A stretch of DNA of 64,000 nt, from positions 1,550,001-1,614,000 of the forward strand of contig NZ_CP080575.1 of the NCBI RefSeq assembly GCF_019575955.1, read 5' to 3'. Shown in pieces: positions 54,408-64,000 of this stretch. The position numbers and the translations under genes are program-made. The notes under the pieces were generated by a model, which was given only the letters and a program-made list of their open reading frames with translations, was not told the origin of the DNA and did not search any database. This DNA comes from Nesterenkonia pannonica. Lineage in GTDB: Bacteria; Actinomycetota; Actinomycetes; Actinomycetales; Micrococcaceae. Positions within the stretch are counted from its first letter, which is position 1, and each line of letters opens with the position of its first letter.

Positions 54408-55313
54408 ATGGATGACGCGACGCTGACCGCCGCAGCGAGCCGGAGCGTGCAGCGCACGTGGCCGGTGCTGTGCCCAAACTGCCGTCAAAGACTCATCGTC
54501 ACACCGGACCCGGACCCGGAGGCGGACCGGAACGCCTCTCAGCACTGCTATGCCCCGCCTACCACCGCTTCGATGCGGCCAGGCAGGGTTATGTCAACCT
54601 CATGTCCGGAGCGGGCACCCGCCTCACCCCGGATACCCCGGAGATGATCATGTCCCGTGAACGGGTCCAGCGCTCCGGCATCTTCCAGCCTGTCCTCGAC
54701 TGCCTGAAGACCCTTGTCGTCGCAGCGGATGAGATGGTTGCGGACTGCGGCGCGGGCACCGGCTACTATCTGCACGGCCTCCTGGATGAGAATCCCACCC
54801 GCAGCGGCATAGCTCTCGACATCTCCGCAGCGGGCATGAAGCGCGCGTCCAAGCATCCGCAGACCCTGGCGCTGGTATGGGACCTCTGGAAGCAGCTGCC
54901 CTCAGCAGCGGCTCGATCACCACCGTTGTCAACGTCTTCGCGCCTCGGCACCCAGCTGAGTATGCACGCGTCCTGCAGCCCGGCGGACAAGCCCTCATCG
55001 TCATTCCCTGCCGGATCATCTCCACGAGCTCCAGCAGCACGGTCTCATCTCTCAGCAGCGGGCCAAGCGCGATCACGTGATCGCTGACCTGGAGCCGCAC
55101 ATGGGTCGCCCCGTCAGCACCCAAGAAGTGCGCACCGAAGTCAGCGTGGACTCCGTCTCCGCCGCCGACCTGATCCACATGGGCCCAGCAGGACATCACC
55201 GCACACGAGCGGCAGTCGAAGAAGAGATCGCATCCTCCGACGTCGCACGCGTGACCGTGGCGGTAGAGGTGATGGTGTGGACGAAGGCCTCTGCCTCTGC
55301 ACACGAGGAGTAA
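54408..55313 (+). CDS. RlmA-type 23S rRNA (guanine-N1)-methyltransferase
   Basis: The N-terminal zinc-ribbon part begins with LCPNCRQRL and, after frame changes, LRCPNGHRYDAARQGYVNLM. The methyltransferase has the SAM motif MVADCGAGTGYYLHGLLDEN and IALDISAAGMKRASKHP. NVFAPRHPAEYARVLQPGGQ follows, with QTEL-type late sequences at about 55080-55250. The frame slips near 54540, 54900 and 55010, leaving about 295 residues. The fold and Cys4-like N-terminus place it in the RlmA(I/II) family, of which some members confer tylosin resistance. It follows dif by about 100 bases. Confidence 0.83.
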
Positions 55314-55394
55314 CACCTGTTTCGTCCGAGCCTCCGCACCGCTAAGGTGAGATGACTAGGGTCAGCAGCAGAGACGAATGAAGGTGAGCCGCAC

Positions 55395-55875
55395 ATGATC
55401 GAATGGTTCGGCGAGAACCTCTGGGCAGCGTGGTTGGCCCTGTGCTTCATTCTCCTGATGTTCGAAGTCTTCAGCCTCGACCTCATCTTCATCATGCTTG
55501 CCGCGGGAGCAGTGGCAGCGGGAGCCGTCGCTTTGGCGGGCGGCGCTGTCTGGGCGCAGCTTCTGGTCGGCGGAGTCGTCGCTCTGCTGATGATCGGAGC
55601 TATCCGGCCCGTCGCACTGAAGCACCTCAAGAGCCGATCGCCCGAGACCCTCACCGGCGTCGACCGGCTGACCGGGATCGAGGCCGCCGCGGTCGAGACG
55701 GTCACTCAGACGTCCGGCCTCGCAGAGGTCGACGGAGACACCTGACCGCCCGAGCGTCCGGCGACTTCATCCTGGAGCCCGGTGCGCCTACCGTCGTCGA
55801 CTCAGTGGACGGCGCGACGGTGTACCTCTCCCCATTCGTTCCATCGACTGGAACCCGGAGCCCGAACAGGCTTGA
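55395..55875 (+). CDS. NfeD family membrane protein
   Basis: Two hydrophobic helices (WAAWLALCFILLMFEVFSLD and FIMLAAGAVAAGAVALAGGA) are followed by an OB-like NfeD C-domain (GVDRLTGIEAAAVETVTQTS, GLAEVDGD then LEPG and SPFR). The second half, after a lost base near 55745, gives the end of the OB-fold and stops at TGA 55875. NfeD proteins act with SPFH membrane proteins, and the SPFH gene begins 40 bases downstream on the same strand, forming the usual pair. Confidence 0.88.
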
Positions 55876-55914
55876 CCCCTGCCCCTGCCCAATAACCCCT
55901 AGGAACGGACCTCT

Positions 55915-57191
55915 ATGGACTTCTTACTCCTCATTGTCGGCGTCGTCTTCCTGCTCTTCGTCGTGGTGATCCTGGTCAACTCGGTCAAGATCGTCCCGCA
56001 GGCGCGGGCAGGAATCGTTGAGCGCCTCGGCAAGTATCACCGAACGCTCCAGCCCGGCCTGGCGCTGCTCGTCCCTTTCCTCGACAGGCTCGCCCCGCTC
56101 CTGGACATGCGTGAGCAGGTCGTATCGTTCCCGCCGCAGTCGGTGATCACCGAGGACAACCTGGTCGTGGACATCGACACCGTGGTCTACTTCCAGCTCA
56201 CGGATCCCAAGGCTGCCAGCTATGAGATCCAGAACTACATCGTCGGCGTCGAGCAGCTGACCACTACGACCCTGCGAAACGTCGTCGGCGGAATGAACCT
56301 CGAGAAGGCTCTCACCTCACGAGATGACATCAACTCGATGCTCCGCGGCGAGCTCGACAAAGTCACCGGGCGCTGGGGCATCCGCGTCGCCCGTGTGGAG
56401 CTTAAGGCCATCGACCCGCCGCACAGCATCCAGGACTCCATGGAGCAGCAGATGCGTGCCGAGAGAAACCGCCGCGCAGCGATCCTGACTGCCGAAGGAA
56501 ACAAGCAGTCTGCCGTGCTCAACGCTGAGGGCGAGAGGCAGGCGGCCATCCTCCAGGCGGAGGGTGAGGCGCAGTCCCGCATCCTGGGCGCGAACGCTGA
56601 AGCCCAGGCCATCGAGACCGTGTTCAATGCTGTGCACGCCTCAGAGCCGTCGCCTGAGCTGCTCTCCTACCAGTACCTGCAGTCCCTCCCCGAGATGGCC
56701 AAATCGGAGTCGAACACCATGTTCTTCATCCCCGGCGAGTTCGGCGAGGCGCTGAAGAGCCTTGCGGGTGCCTTCGGCGGAGGAAGCGGCGGCGAACAGG
56801 AGGTCTCCTTCGAGGAGAAGGAGAAGATGAGGGAAGCACGCGCCGAGCGTCTGCGCGCACGGCGCGAGGAAGAACAGGCCAAGACCGGCAGAGCGGCACG
56901 GCCGGGCATTTCGCACTCCATCGCCGACCTCGCAGAATCTGCGCGAGCAACCTCCGTCACGGACGACGCGGCACAGTATGAGTCTGCCGCCGACTTGAGG
57001 ATGCCGCACGGCAGGCCAAGCCGGGTCGACAGAGCGGCAAGCCGTCCCTGGGCGAGGAGTCTGCCGAGGACGTCATCGCCCGCGTGTCTGAGGAGAGCCC
57101 AGGTGCCGCACCTCGACCGGCAGCGGAGACCAGCAGAGCAGCTGAACCCCTTCCCCAGCAGGTCACAGCCGTTCAGGGTCCCGTGGAATAA
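55915..57191 (+). CDS. SPFH domain (stomatin/flotillin-like) membrane protein
   Basis: The N-terminal anchor FLLLIVGVVFLLFVVVILVN precedes the SPFH domain (KIVPQARAGIVERLGKYHRT, VVDIDTVVYFQLTDPKAASY, LEKALTSRDDINSMLRGELD, VARVELKAIDPPHSIQDSME). The coiled-coil part follows, rich in Ala and Glu (AEGERQAAILQAEGEAQSRI). A Gly-rich and then charged C-terminus of unknown role ends with QGPVE. A lost base at about 56995 splits the tail. The partner is NfeD. Such complexes scaffold membrane quality control and proteases. The CTTAAGG at 56402 is a natural Leu-Lys pair and not a lesion. Confidence 0.92.
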
Positions 57192-57265
57192 TCTGCGGAC
57201 CCTGCTGGTTGGAGTAGGGAGACCAGCACCACAGAACGTAGTCGACGAAGAGAGCCGAAAACCCG

Positions 57266-57607
57266 ATGAGTGATCGCAGTCTGCGCGGCATGCGCCTCGG
57301 CGCCCAATCCATGGAGACAGAGACGGGCGTCGAGCCAGCGCCCCGCCAAGATGTGGAATACGTCTGCGAGGATGGCGAGAAGATCGTCGTCACCTTCGCC
57401 TCCGACGCGGACCTGCCCACCACGTGGACAGCCTCGAGCGGCAAAGTGGGCGTTCTCGCCCAGGGCGACAAGCCCGACGAGGAGCCTGAGAAGCCCGCCC
57501 GAACCCACTGGGACATGCTCCTGGAACGGCGCTCGACCGACGAGCTTGAGGAAATTCTTCAGGACCGTATTAAGATTCTGCGCGAACGCCGCGGCGAAAA
57601 GGTCTGA
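57266..57607 (+). CDS. rbpA: RNA polymerase-binding protein RbpA
   Basis: An intact 113-residue actinobacterial transcription factor. The N-terminus MSDRSLRGMRLGAQSMETET carries the conserved R-G-M-R-L-G-x-x-S element. The core domain reads VEYVCEDGEKIVVTFASDAD with PTTWTASSGKVG, and the C-terminal sigma-interacting helix includes THWDMLLERRSTDELEEILQ. It activates transcription by the primary sigma factor. It follows SPFH by 74 bases and is closed by a strong terminator. Confidence 0.96.
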   Translation: MSDRSLRGMRLGAQSMETETGVEPAPRQDVEYVCEDGEKIVVTFASDADLPTTWTASSGKVGVLAQGDKPDEEPEKPARTHWDMLLERRSTDELEEILQDRIKILRERRGEKV

Positions 57608-57622
57608 GACTCGCCTGAGCCG

Positions 57623-57667
57623 CTGACAGTGAAGGCCCGCCCCTCAGGGGCGGGCCTTCACTGTCAG
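57623..57667. terminator. Palindromic terminator between rbpA and ppm1
   Basis: The arms CTGACAGTGAAGGCCCGCCC and GGGCGGGCCTTCACTGTCAG are perfectly complementary over about 21 bases with a short loop. They would serve both converging genes. Confidence 0.9.
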
Positions 57668-57680
57668 CACGGCCGAACGT

Positions 57681-58414
57681 TCACCGGGTTCCGGCCAGCT
57701 TCCCAGCGAGCGTCGAGGCCCGGGCCGCCAGGCCCCACCTGGTCACGTTGGTGACGGCCTCCACCACGATGCCGCCGCTCATCTTCGACTCGCCGACCGT
57801 TCGTTCGACGAAGGTGATGGGCACCTCCCGAATCGTCTTGCGCTGACGGGCAACGCGGAAGGTCATGTCCACTTGAAAGCCGTAACCCGCCGACTTGATC
57901 GACTTCAGGTCAATGTCCTCCAAGGTGGAGCGCCGGAATACACGGAAACCCGCAGTGATATCTCTCACATTGAGTCCGAGCATGGTGCGGGAGTAAAGCT
58001 GCCCGCTCGCGAAATGAGCTCACGGTGCAGCGGCCAGTTGACGACAGAGCCCCGGGACCCATCGCGACCCGATGACGAGGTCTGCTTCGTCGAGCAGGGC
58101 GATGAGATCCGGCAGCTGCTCGGGCTGGTGCGAGCCGTCGGCATCAAGTTCGACGAAGGCGTCGTAATCGCGTCGGAGCCCCACGTGAATCCGGCGATGT
58201 AAGCTCCGCCCAACCCGTCCTTCTTGGTCCGATGAATGACGTGGACCTTCTCGTCGGCGGCCGCCATCTCTTCCGCCAGCTGGCCTGTGCCATCAGGGCT
58301 GGAGTCATCGACGATGAGCACGTCGGACTCAGGCAGAGCGGCCCGAAGCCGGTCGAGCGTCACCGGCAGGGCGTCGATCTCGTTGAAGGTGGGAATGACG
58401 GTCAGGATCTTCAT
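57681..58414 (-). CDS. ppm1: Polyprenol-phosphate mannosyltransferase (DPMS/Ppm1 family)
   Basis: GT2 family enzyme that transfers mannose from GDP-mannose to polyprenol phosphate for glycolipids and glycoproteins. It begins [20 protein letters not shown], with [32 protein letters not shown] and, in another frame, the catalytic [20 protein letters not shown]. The lower part is [40 protein letters not shown] and [20 protein letters not shown]. Frame losses lie near 58185, 58155, 58070 and 58005. About 244 residues, soluble type without a C-terminal membrane domain. Confidence 0.9.
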
Positions 58415-58424
58415 GCGGACCACG

Positions 58425-59631
58425 TTAGCTCACTGCCTCCCCGCGAATGACCGTCGCTCTCCACCGAGGCAGGCCTCCCTCCTCATCGCGTCCGGGGAGG
58501 TACGGGAGCAGCGGTGTGCGGGCACGGGTATCTGTGCTCCACGCCGACACAGCCGAGTGGGGAGTCTGCACTGACAGGGAGTCCGCCTCCCACACCACAT
58601 ATGTCGCCTCCGACCCAGGATTCAGGGTTCCCGCCTCCGGCTGGCCACCTGGCAGGAGCGGAACGCTCCTCGGGTCTGCGCATTGAAGCTTAAGCACGCA
58701 CAGACACCGGGTCGCTCTGGTGATGCACGTGCTCACTGATCAGCTGCCACGGGCTCTCCCCCTCAGGCGGGGCCGCCGACGTAGGGACTCCCACGCTCAG
58801 GGCAGTGGAGAGATGGATGGCCCGCCGGGCGAGCACCTGCGCCCCAGTGTTGAGCAGGTCTTCCCAATGAGCCCGCTGCGAGGAGTCGAAGCCGACCAGG
58901 ACCGTGGGGTTCTCAGCGCTCGGGGTGTGCTTCAGCTGCCGGAGCTGGGACGTGGTTGCTGCGAGAGACTGGACCACCTCCCCGGGTCCTCACCGGTGAC
59001 GTCAATCAGAAGCTGGCGGGACTCCTCCGCCATCCAGGTGCGGACACCGATGAGGTTCTCGGCCACCTCCGCATAGGACACGGCCACAGAGATGCGTCGG
59101 CCCTCCGCCTCTTCGACCTCGTGGGCGTCCCCAGCAGCGTCAGGAGTTCGTTCAGTGCCCTCAGACCGCCCGCTCCGGCCACATCGTGCAGCCCGGAGAG
59201 CTGCACAACCGGGTATGTGTCCATCGGATGCGCGGCCGCCGTGCGCAGAGAGCTGGTCAGTCCCGTGACGACGCTCTGCAGCGACTCACCTGTGAGCAGC
59301 TCCGCCGGGATGGCCAGCCCCATTCTGAGGGTCGTGTAGCCCAGAGCTGCTGCGGCGTCGAGACGCTCGGCCAGATCACCTGAGTCCCCTCAGCGACACC
59401 GCGCGTAATCCACCCAACGAATCCGGGCGCAACCAGCGTCCGGTCGAGGTCCTGCTCCTGGACGACGCCCTCGGGATACTGCTCCTTGAGCCGAGAGGCG
59501 GTCTCGTCGGATCCGAGCCACGCCACGTGTCCCTTCTCGACGAGCATCGCCTCGGCGTAGGGCTCCGCAGTGGAATGGATCGTCCCGTTGTTCAGAAGGT
59601 GCACGCTCTCGAGCGAGGCGGCTTCATTCAT
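58425..59631 (-). CDS. Amidohydrolase-like protein (YtcJ/metal-dependent type)
   Basis: The N-terminus is [20 protein letters not shown] followed by [20 protein letters not shown] and, after a frame change near 59425, the barrel part. [16 protein letters not shown] follows in another frame, then [19 protein letters not shown] and [15 protein letters not shown]. Late residues PVSVRA and FNAQTRG are separated by the GCTTAAGC scar at 58688-58695, where RAGFNAQTRG is expected, as in amidohydrolases. The end is [20 protein letters not shown]. It has the general shape of an actinobacterial amidohydrolase downstream of helY, but clear metal His ligands were not located. Substrate unknown. It overlaps helY by eight bases. 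Confidence 0.7.
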
Positions 59632-62556
59632 CGTCAAGTTCTTCGTCCTCCATGGATTGGTACGCGACTGAGGAGTATGCCACCACTCCCCTGCTGATGA
59701 GGCTGACCGCGTCCTGGCAGGCCGTGGCGAGCTTGCTGGTGGCCGTCGGCACCTTTGACAGCTGGTCGAGCGCGTCGATGCACTGCTTGGCCCACCGTAC
59801 AAAATCTCCGGCGGCCAAAGGGGACTCCTCAAGGGCGGCTCGGAGGCTGGCGCCCGAGGCCCACCGATGCATCGGCAGCGTCAGGCCCATCTCCGGCGCA
59901 GCAGTCGGCTCGAGGTGATGCCGCTTCTCCAGCGCTTCCAGCTCGGTGTGCACCTCCAACGCTTCGCGGACCGCACGTGTGAGACCCGTCGTGGGCATCT
60001 GCGGCATCGCGCCCTCGTCCTCGCGCTTTGCCTGGTAGACCAGAAGGGTTGCGAACGACGCAAGCTCCTGCGGGCTCAGCGCGCTCAAGGCACCCTGCTC
60101 CACAAGCATCTCCGTGAAGAGATCTCGCTCGCCGTAGATGCGCCGGAGCCTCTGTCCCCGCTCCGTGACCACGAACTCCTCGGCCCGGAACTCATCCGCC
60201 ACGGGCGCCGCCGTCGGCATCCGTTCATCGTCGGCGGGCACCATGTGCCTGAGGTCGAAGAGCACCCCGCACACTCGGTCGAACGTCTTGGCGATGGAGC
60301 CGGTGCGCTGATCAATCTTGGCCTTGAGCTGATCCGTCTCCCTCTGCAGCTTCCACCAGCGCTCCGCCCAGCGGACGTGGTCCTCCCGATCGCTGCAGGA
60401 GTGGCAGGGTGCTTGCGAAGGGCGTTTTCGAGCTGCTCGGTGTGTTCGCTGTCACCCGGCTGTTCGGCGAAGCCGAACCCCGGCTGCGGTGCGTTCTGAC
60501 GAGGCGGAACCCGCTCCTGCAGGGCGGCCCTGAAGCTGGATGCGAGATCCCTGCGGATCTTGGGCACCTTGACCTGGGGTTTGCGAGGAAGCCGTATGGA
60601 GGAGATCACCTCAGGCGGCTGGGCGAAATCCTCGACTGTGAGGCTGCGAAGCTTGCCGTCATGGGTTACAACGCCGGGCCGCGGGTCGTGCTCCGGCGCG
60701 GCATGGACGACCAGGCACTCCCCAGATGACGCTTCGCCTTGCCGACCGAGCCGACGTCGATGATGTCCCCAGGCTCGAGGGCGGAGAGGACACGCACGAT
60801 GTCCCGACGTCGCTGACGGCTTCTTGCCTTGGCCTGGTCCTTCTGCTGCTCGTTCAGCCTGCGTCTCAGCTCGAAGTACTCCTTGAAGCTGCCGAGGTGG
60901 CACTCCATGGATTCCTCGTAGCCTACCAACGAGGACTCGCGCTTGGCGACGTCGCGCGCCAGGCCCACCACGGCACGGTCGGCCTGGAACTGCGCGAAGG
61001 AGGACTCCAGAATGGTGCGGGCCCTGCGCCGTCTGAACTGAGCCGTGAGATTCACGGCCATGTTGTAGCTCGGGCTGAACGAGGAGTTCAGCGGGTAGGT
61101 GCGCTTCGACGCCAGACCTGCCACCTGCCGCGGATCCATGCCCGGCTGCCAGACGACCACCGCGTGCCCTTCGACGTCGATGCCGCGTCGGCCCGCACGT
61201 CCGGTCAGCTGCGTGAATTCGCCTGGCGTGATGTCGACGTGCGACTCGCCGTTGAACTTGTCGAGCTTCTCCAGAACGACGGTCCGGGCTGGCATGTTGA
61301 TGCCCAGGGCCAGCGTTTCTGTGGCGAAGACCACCTTGAGCAGTCCCTCGGCGAAGAGGCTCTCGACCAGCTCTTTGAAGGGAGGCAGCATGCCGGCGTG
61401 GTGAGCGGCGACACCGCTGACGAGCGCCTCCCGGAATGTGTCGAAGCCGAGCACGGAGAGATCTTCGGCTTAGCAGCTCCCACCCCATCGCTTCAACGCG
61501 TGAGCTGATTTCGGCCGCCTCTTCCTTCGACGTCAGTCGCAGGTCCTGCTGGACGCACTGCTCCACTGCGGCCTCGCAGCCAGCCCTGGAGAAGATGAAG
61601 GCGATGCAGGGCAGCAGAGCCTGGCGGTCCAATGCGCGGATCATCTTGGGGCGAGAGAGCCTGTGCGTGCGCGATGGGGCCCCTGACAAGCTGGAGACCT
61701 GAGAGGACCCGCCTCCGCGCGCAGACGTGCGCTGCTCCCGCTGCGGACCTCCTCGGCCTCCCACGACCACGATGGCCGCCCGGGCGGCGCGAGCCGGGTG
61801 ACTGCTGCAGCTGGACCATCCGCTGAAGCTGCGGATTCACGAGTGCCTGACGGTCGTCAGCCTCCTCCTCGTCAGCCTCGCCGGTGAACAGGTCGTACAG
61901 CTGGTGATCCACCACCATGTGCTGCCACAGCGGCACGGGACGGTGCTCTGAGACCACCACGGCGGTCTCGCCGCGCACGGTGTCCATCCATGCGCCGAAC
62001 TCTTCTGCGTTGGAGACCGTGGCCGAAAGCGCAGCCACCTGAACCGACTCCGGCAGGTGGATGATCACCTCTTCCCACACGGCGCCGCGGAAGCGGTCAG
62101 CCAGGTAGTGCACCTCGTCCATGACGACGTACCGAAGCTGCTCGAGGGTCGATGAGTCCTGGTACAGCATGTTCCTCAGGACTTCGGTGGTCATCACGAC
62201 CACGTCCGCTTCGGAGTTCACCGAGGTGTCGCCGGTGAGAAGCCCCACACGCGCGGCGCCGTAGTCCTCAACGAGCTCCTGATACTTCTGGTTGCTCAGC
62301 GCTTTGATGGGAGTGGTGTAGAAGGCCTTCTTGCCCTGGGCCAGGGCAAGGTGAACCGCGAACTCCCCGACGATCGTCTTGCTTACTCCCGTGGGCGCGG
62401 CGACCAGCACCGCCTTCCGGCTTCCAGTTCACGGCATGCCTGCACCTGAAATTCGTCCAGGTCGAAGGCCTGCGCCGCCCTGAAGGCACCCAACTGTGTC
62501 TTGGCCTCCGCGGCGCGACGGCGAGAGGCTGCATAGCGTTCGGCCGGTGAGCTCAT
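59624..62556 (-). CDS. helY: HelY-type DEAD/DEAH box RNA helicase (Mtr4/Ski2-like)
   Basis: The protein begins at ATG 62556 (MSSPAERYAASRRRAAEAKT). Helicase motifs are Walker A, expected APTGAGKTIVGEFAV but reading APTGVSKT (GCTTAC at 62381-62386), TTPIKALSNQKYQELVEDYG, VVMTTEVLRNML, DEVH in YVVMDEVHYLADRFRGAVWE, VAALSATVSNAEEFGAWM, and in the second half FATETLALGINMPARTVVLE and GEFTQLTGRAGRRGID. The C-terminal DSHCT-like domain ends [23 protein letters not shown] (61468-61474) breaks the frame in WELLPAEDLSVLG. The length of about 970 residues is normal for HelY. Frame losses are also present near 62415, 61800, 61760, 60690 and 60400. Confidence 0.92.
62381..62386. other. GCTTAC in place of GCCGGC in the HelY Walker A motif
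   Basis: On the minus strand GTAAGC encodes Val-Ser between PTG and KT, where the invariant P-loop needs Ala-Gly (GCCGGC). This is a length-neutral instance of the recurrent lesion, in an essential motif. Confidence 0.85.
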
Positions 62557-62595
62557 GGCTCACACCCTATCGGCCGGAACTGACCATCCCCTTGT

Positions 62596-62984
62596 CTAGC
62601 CCGACTGGACGGGCGCCAAGCTCTCGCTCTCCTCCTCAGTGAAGAGACGGGACCTCACGAGGAAGCGGTGACCGGTGGGACCCTCAATGCTGAACCCTGC
62701 TCCCCTGCCCTGCGTGACGTCGATGGTGATGTGGGTGTGGGACCAGTACTCGTACTGCGCTTTGGAGATCCAGACCGGGACGGGCTCGCCCGTTCCCGCA
62801 TCCAGCTCCCCAGAAGAACGTCCGCCGGACCCGTGGCGAAGGTTCCCTGGGTGTAGCACATCGGGGCCGAGCCGTCGCAGCAGCCTCCGGACTGATGAAA
62901 CATCAGAGGTTGGCCATGGTCCTCGCGCAGCTGCCGCAGGAGCGCAGCAGCCTCTTCGGTGATCGCGACACGTTCGGCACTCAT
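62596..62984 (-). CDS. DUF779 family protein
   Basis: The protein reads MSAERVAITEEAAALLRQLR, then MFHQSGGCCDGSAPMCYTQG with conserved cysteines, VPVWISKAQYEYWSHTHITI and DVTQGRGAGFSIEGPTGHRF with LVRSRLFTEEESES. This is DUF779, which is typically encoded next to a broad aldehyde dehydrogenase, exactly as here. The function is unknown but the Cys/His content suggests a metal site. One base is lost near 62815. About 128 residues, two frames repaired. Confidence 0.9.
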
Positions 62985-63075
62985 AGGGGCCTCCTTCAGA
63001 CTTTGGGACGTCGCTCACTCGGCGGGATGGCCGGTGCGCACCAGCTGCGATGCGCACCGGCCCCTGCCGTCTGGA

Positions 63076-64000
63076 TCAGAAGAAGCCGAGCTTGTCCTCT
63101 GAGTAGCTCACCAGCATGTTCTTCGTCTGCTGATAGTGCGCCAGCATCATGAGGTGGTTCTCACGGCCGATGCCCGACTGCTTGTATCCGCCGAATGCCG
63201 CATGCGCCGGGTACTGGTGGTAGCAGTTCGTCCAGACCCTGCCTGCCTGAATGTCTCTTCCTGCACGATACGAAATATTGGCATCGCGGGACCACACACC
63301 GGCGCCGAGTCCGTAGAGCGTGTCGTTGGCGGTGGAGATGGCATCGCGGTAGTCGGAGAACCCCGTCACCGACACGACAGGACCGAAGATCTCCTCTTGG
63401 AAGACGCGCATTCTGTTGGTGCCGCGGAAGATCGTCGGCTCCACGTAGTAGCCTCCGGCCAGGTCTCCGTCCAGCTCGGCCCGAGCACCTCCAGTCAGCA
63501 CCTCGGCACCCTCCTTCTGGCCGATGTCGAGGTAGCTCAGGATCTTCTCCAGCTGGTCGTTGCTGGCTTGGGCTCCGACCTGGGTGTCGGTGTCCAGAGG
63601 GTTGCCCTGAACGACGGCCTTCGTCCTTCCACCGCTGCTTCGAGGAAGCTGTCGATGATGCTGTCCTGGATGAGCGCTCGTGAAGGACAGGTGCACACCT
63701 CGCCTTGGTTGAGCGCGAACATCGTGAAGCCTTCAAGTGCTTTGTCGTAGAAGGCGTCATCGGCCCGGCTGACATCCTCGAAGAAGATGTTCGGACTCTT
63801 CCCGCCGAGCTCCAGCGTGACCGGAATGAGGTTCTGGGATGCGTTCTGCATGATGAGCCGACCCGTGGTGGTCTCACCGGTGAAGGCAATCTTACGGATC
63901 CTCGAGCTGGATGCCAGCGGAGCGCCTACTCGGCTCCGAAGCCGTTGACCACATTGAGCACGCCATCAGGGAGCAGGTCTGCGATGAGCTCCATCAGCAG
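63076..64000 (-). CDS. Aldehyde dehydrogenase of the DUF779-linked (ExaC/AcoD-like) type, 5' part cut by the window edge
   Basis: The visible C-terminal part has [38 protein letters not shown], the catalytic Cys segment [60 protein letters not shown] and [20 protein letters not shown], ending SEDKLGFF. The paired Cys (CTC) and the DUF779 neighbour mark the acetaldehyde/broad-substrate type. A probable GCCGGC lesion is at 63923-63929 (GAGTAGGC for GAGGCCGGC), giving TAG after GFGAE. One base is lost near 63625. The gene continues beyond 64000. Confidence 0.9.

Noticed and set aside
56402-56410. CTTAAG in the SPFH gene as another lesion
   Set aside because: The frame is intact (Val-Glu-Leu-Lys-Ala) and the flank is GCTTAAGG. 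It fits natural codons of a conserved segment.
58196-58206. GTAAGC in ppm1 as a lesion
   Set aside because: The minus strand reads [10 protein letters not shown], the conserved family segment, so the codons are natural.
60085-61770. Long minus-strand frame of about 560 residues
   Set aside because: It is an out-of-frame reading through the helY gene, Arg- and Gly-rich with no domain. The helicase reads in the other frames.

Overview
The window reads as high-GC actinobacterial chromosome, most likely from Micrococcales and near Micrococcaceae (Nesterenkonia, Micrococcus, Kocuria or Arthrobacter type). The basis is the actinobacterial marker genes (RbpA, SepH, DUF3000, DUF3093, DUF3099, DUF3159, DUF3710, DUF4193, DUF5998, HelY), the sufRBDC-sufT-ABC-F order and an oleABCD long-chain olefin cluster. 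A XerCD dif site at 54284-54311 places the right part of the window at the replication terminus.

Layout. 0-6.8 kb is accessory: tRNA-Ala(GGC), a remnant of a haloacid dehalogenase gene, an aldehyde dehydrogenase, a GIY-YIG/DUF2075 helicase, a DUF6504-like gene, an SRAP (HMCES/YedK) protein, a DUF4269 protein and two small exported or membrane proteins. 7.3-14.1 kb is iron-sulfur cluster assembly (sufR, sufB, sufD, sufC, sufT) followed by an ABC-F ATPase. 14.1-18.8 kb holds SURF1, a small CxxxxC protein, DUF3099, two SDRs, a small membrane protein and a BlaI/M56 pair. 18.9-24.8 kb holds parC (type IIA topoisomerase A subunit), an N-terminal-GNAT acyl-CoA synthetase and rraA. 24.75-29.6 kb is the ole cluster. 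29.7-37.4 kb is a block of conserved actinobacterial housekeeping genes (DUF5998, a phosphodiesterase, sepH, DUF4193, DUF3093, dut, DUF3710, DUF3159, a TrmA-type methyltransferase). 37.5-44.9 kb holds acnA, dxs, a Tat Rieske lipoprotein, RNase D and DUF3000. 45-53.7 kb is an oxidative/sugar stress region: an epimerase fused to a four-helix domain, catalase, an ALO-type oxidase, an ASRT-family protein, an NAD-epimerase, a Rho-N-like protein, an SDR and a zinc ADH. 53.8-64 kb holds DUF3054 and dif, RlmA, NfeD and SPFH, rbpA, ppm1, an amidohydrolase, helY, DUF779 and an aldehyde dehydrogenase that runs off the right edge.

Sequence quality decides how to read the window. Most genes are broken by small indels, many of them in C5 or G5 runs that appear one base short. 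On top of this there is a very specific recurrent lesion. Where protein conservation predicts GCCGGC, the sequence reads GCTTAAGC, GCCTAAGC, GCTTAGC, GCTTAC or the complements (about 30 places). The central CpG is replaced by TTAA-like bases, often creating TAA stops in essential genes. I read this as base-calling error at a modified GCCGGC motif in a long-read assembly rather than real pseudogenization. Gene spans below are reconstructed across these lesions.
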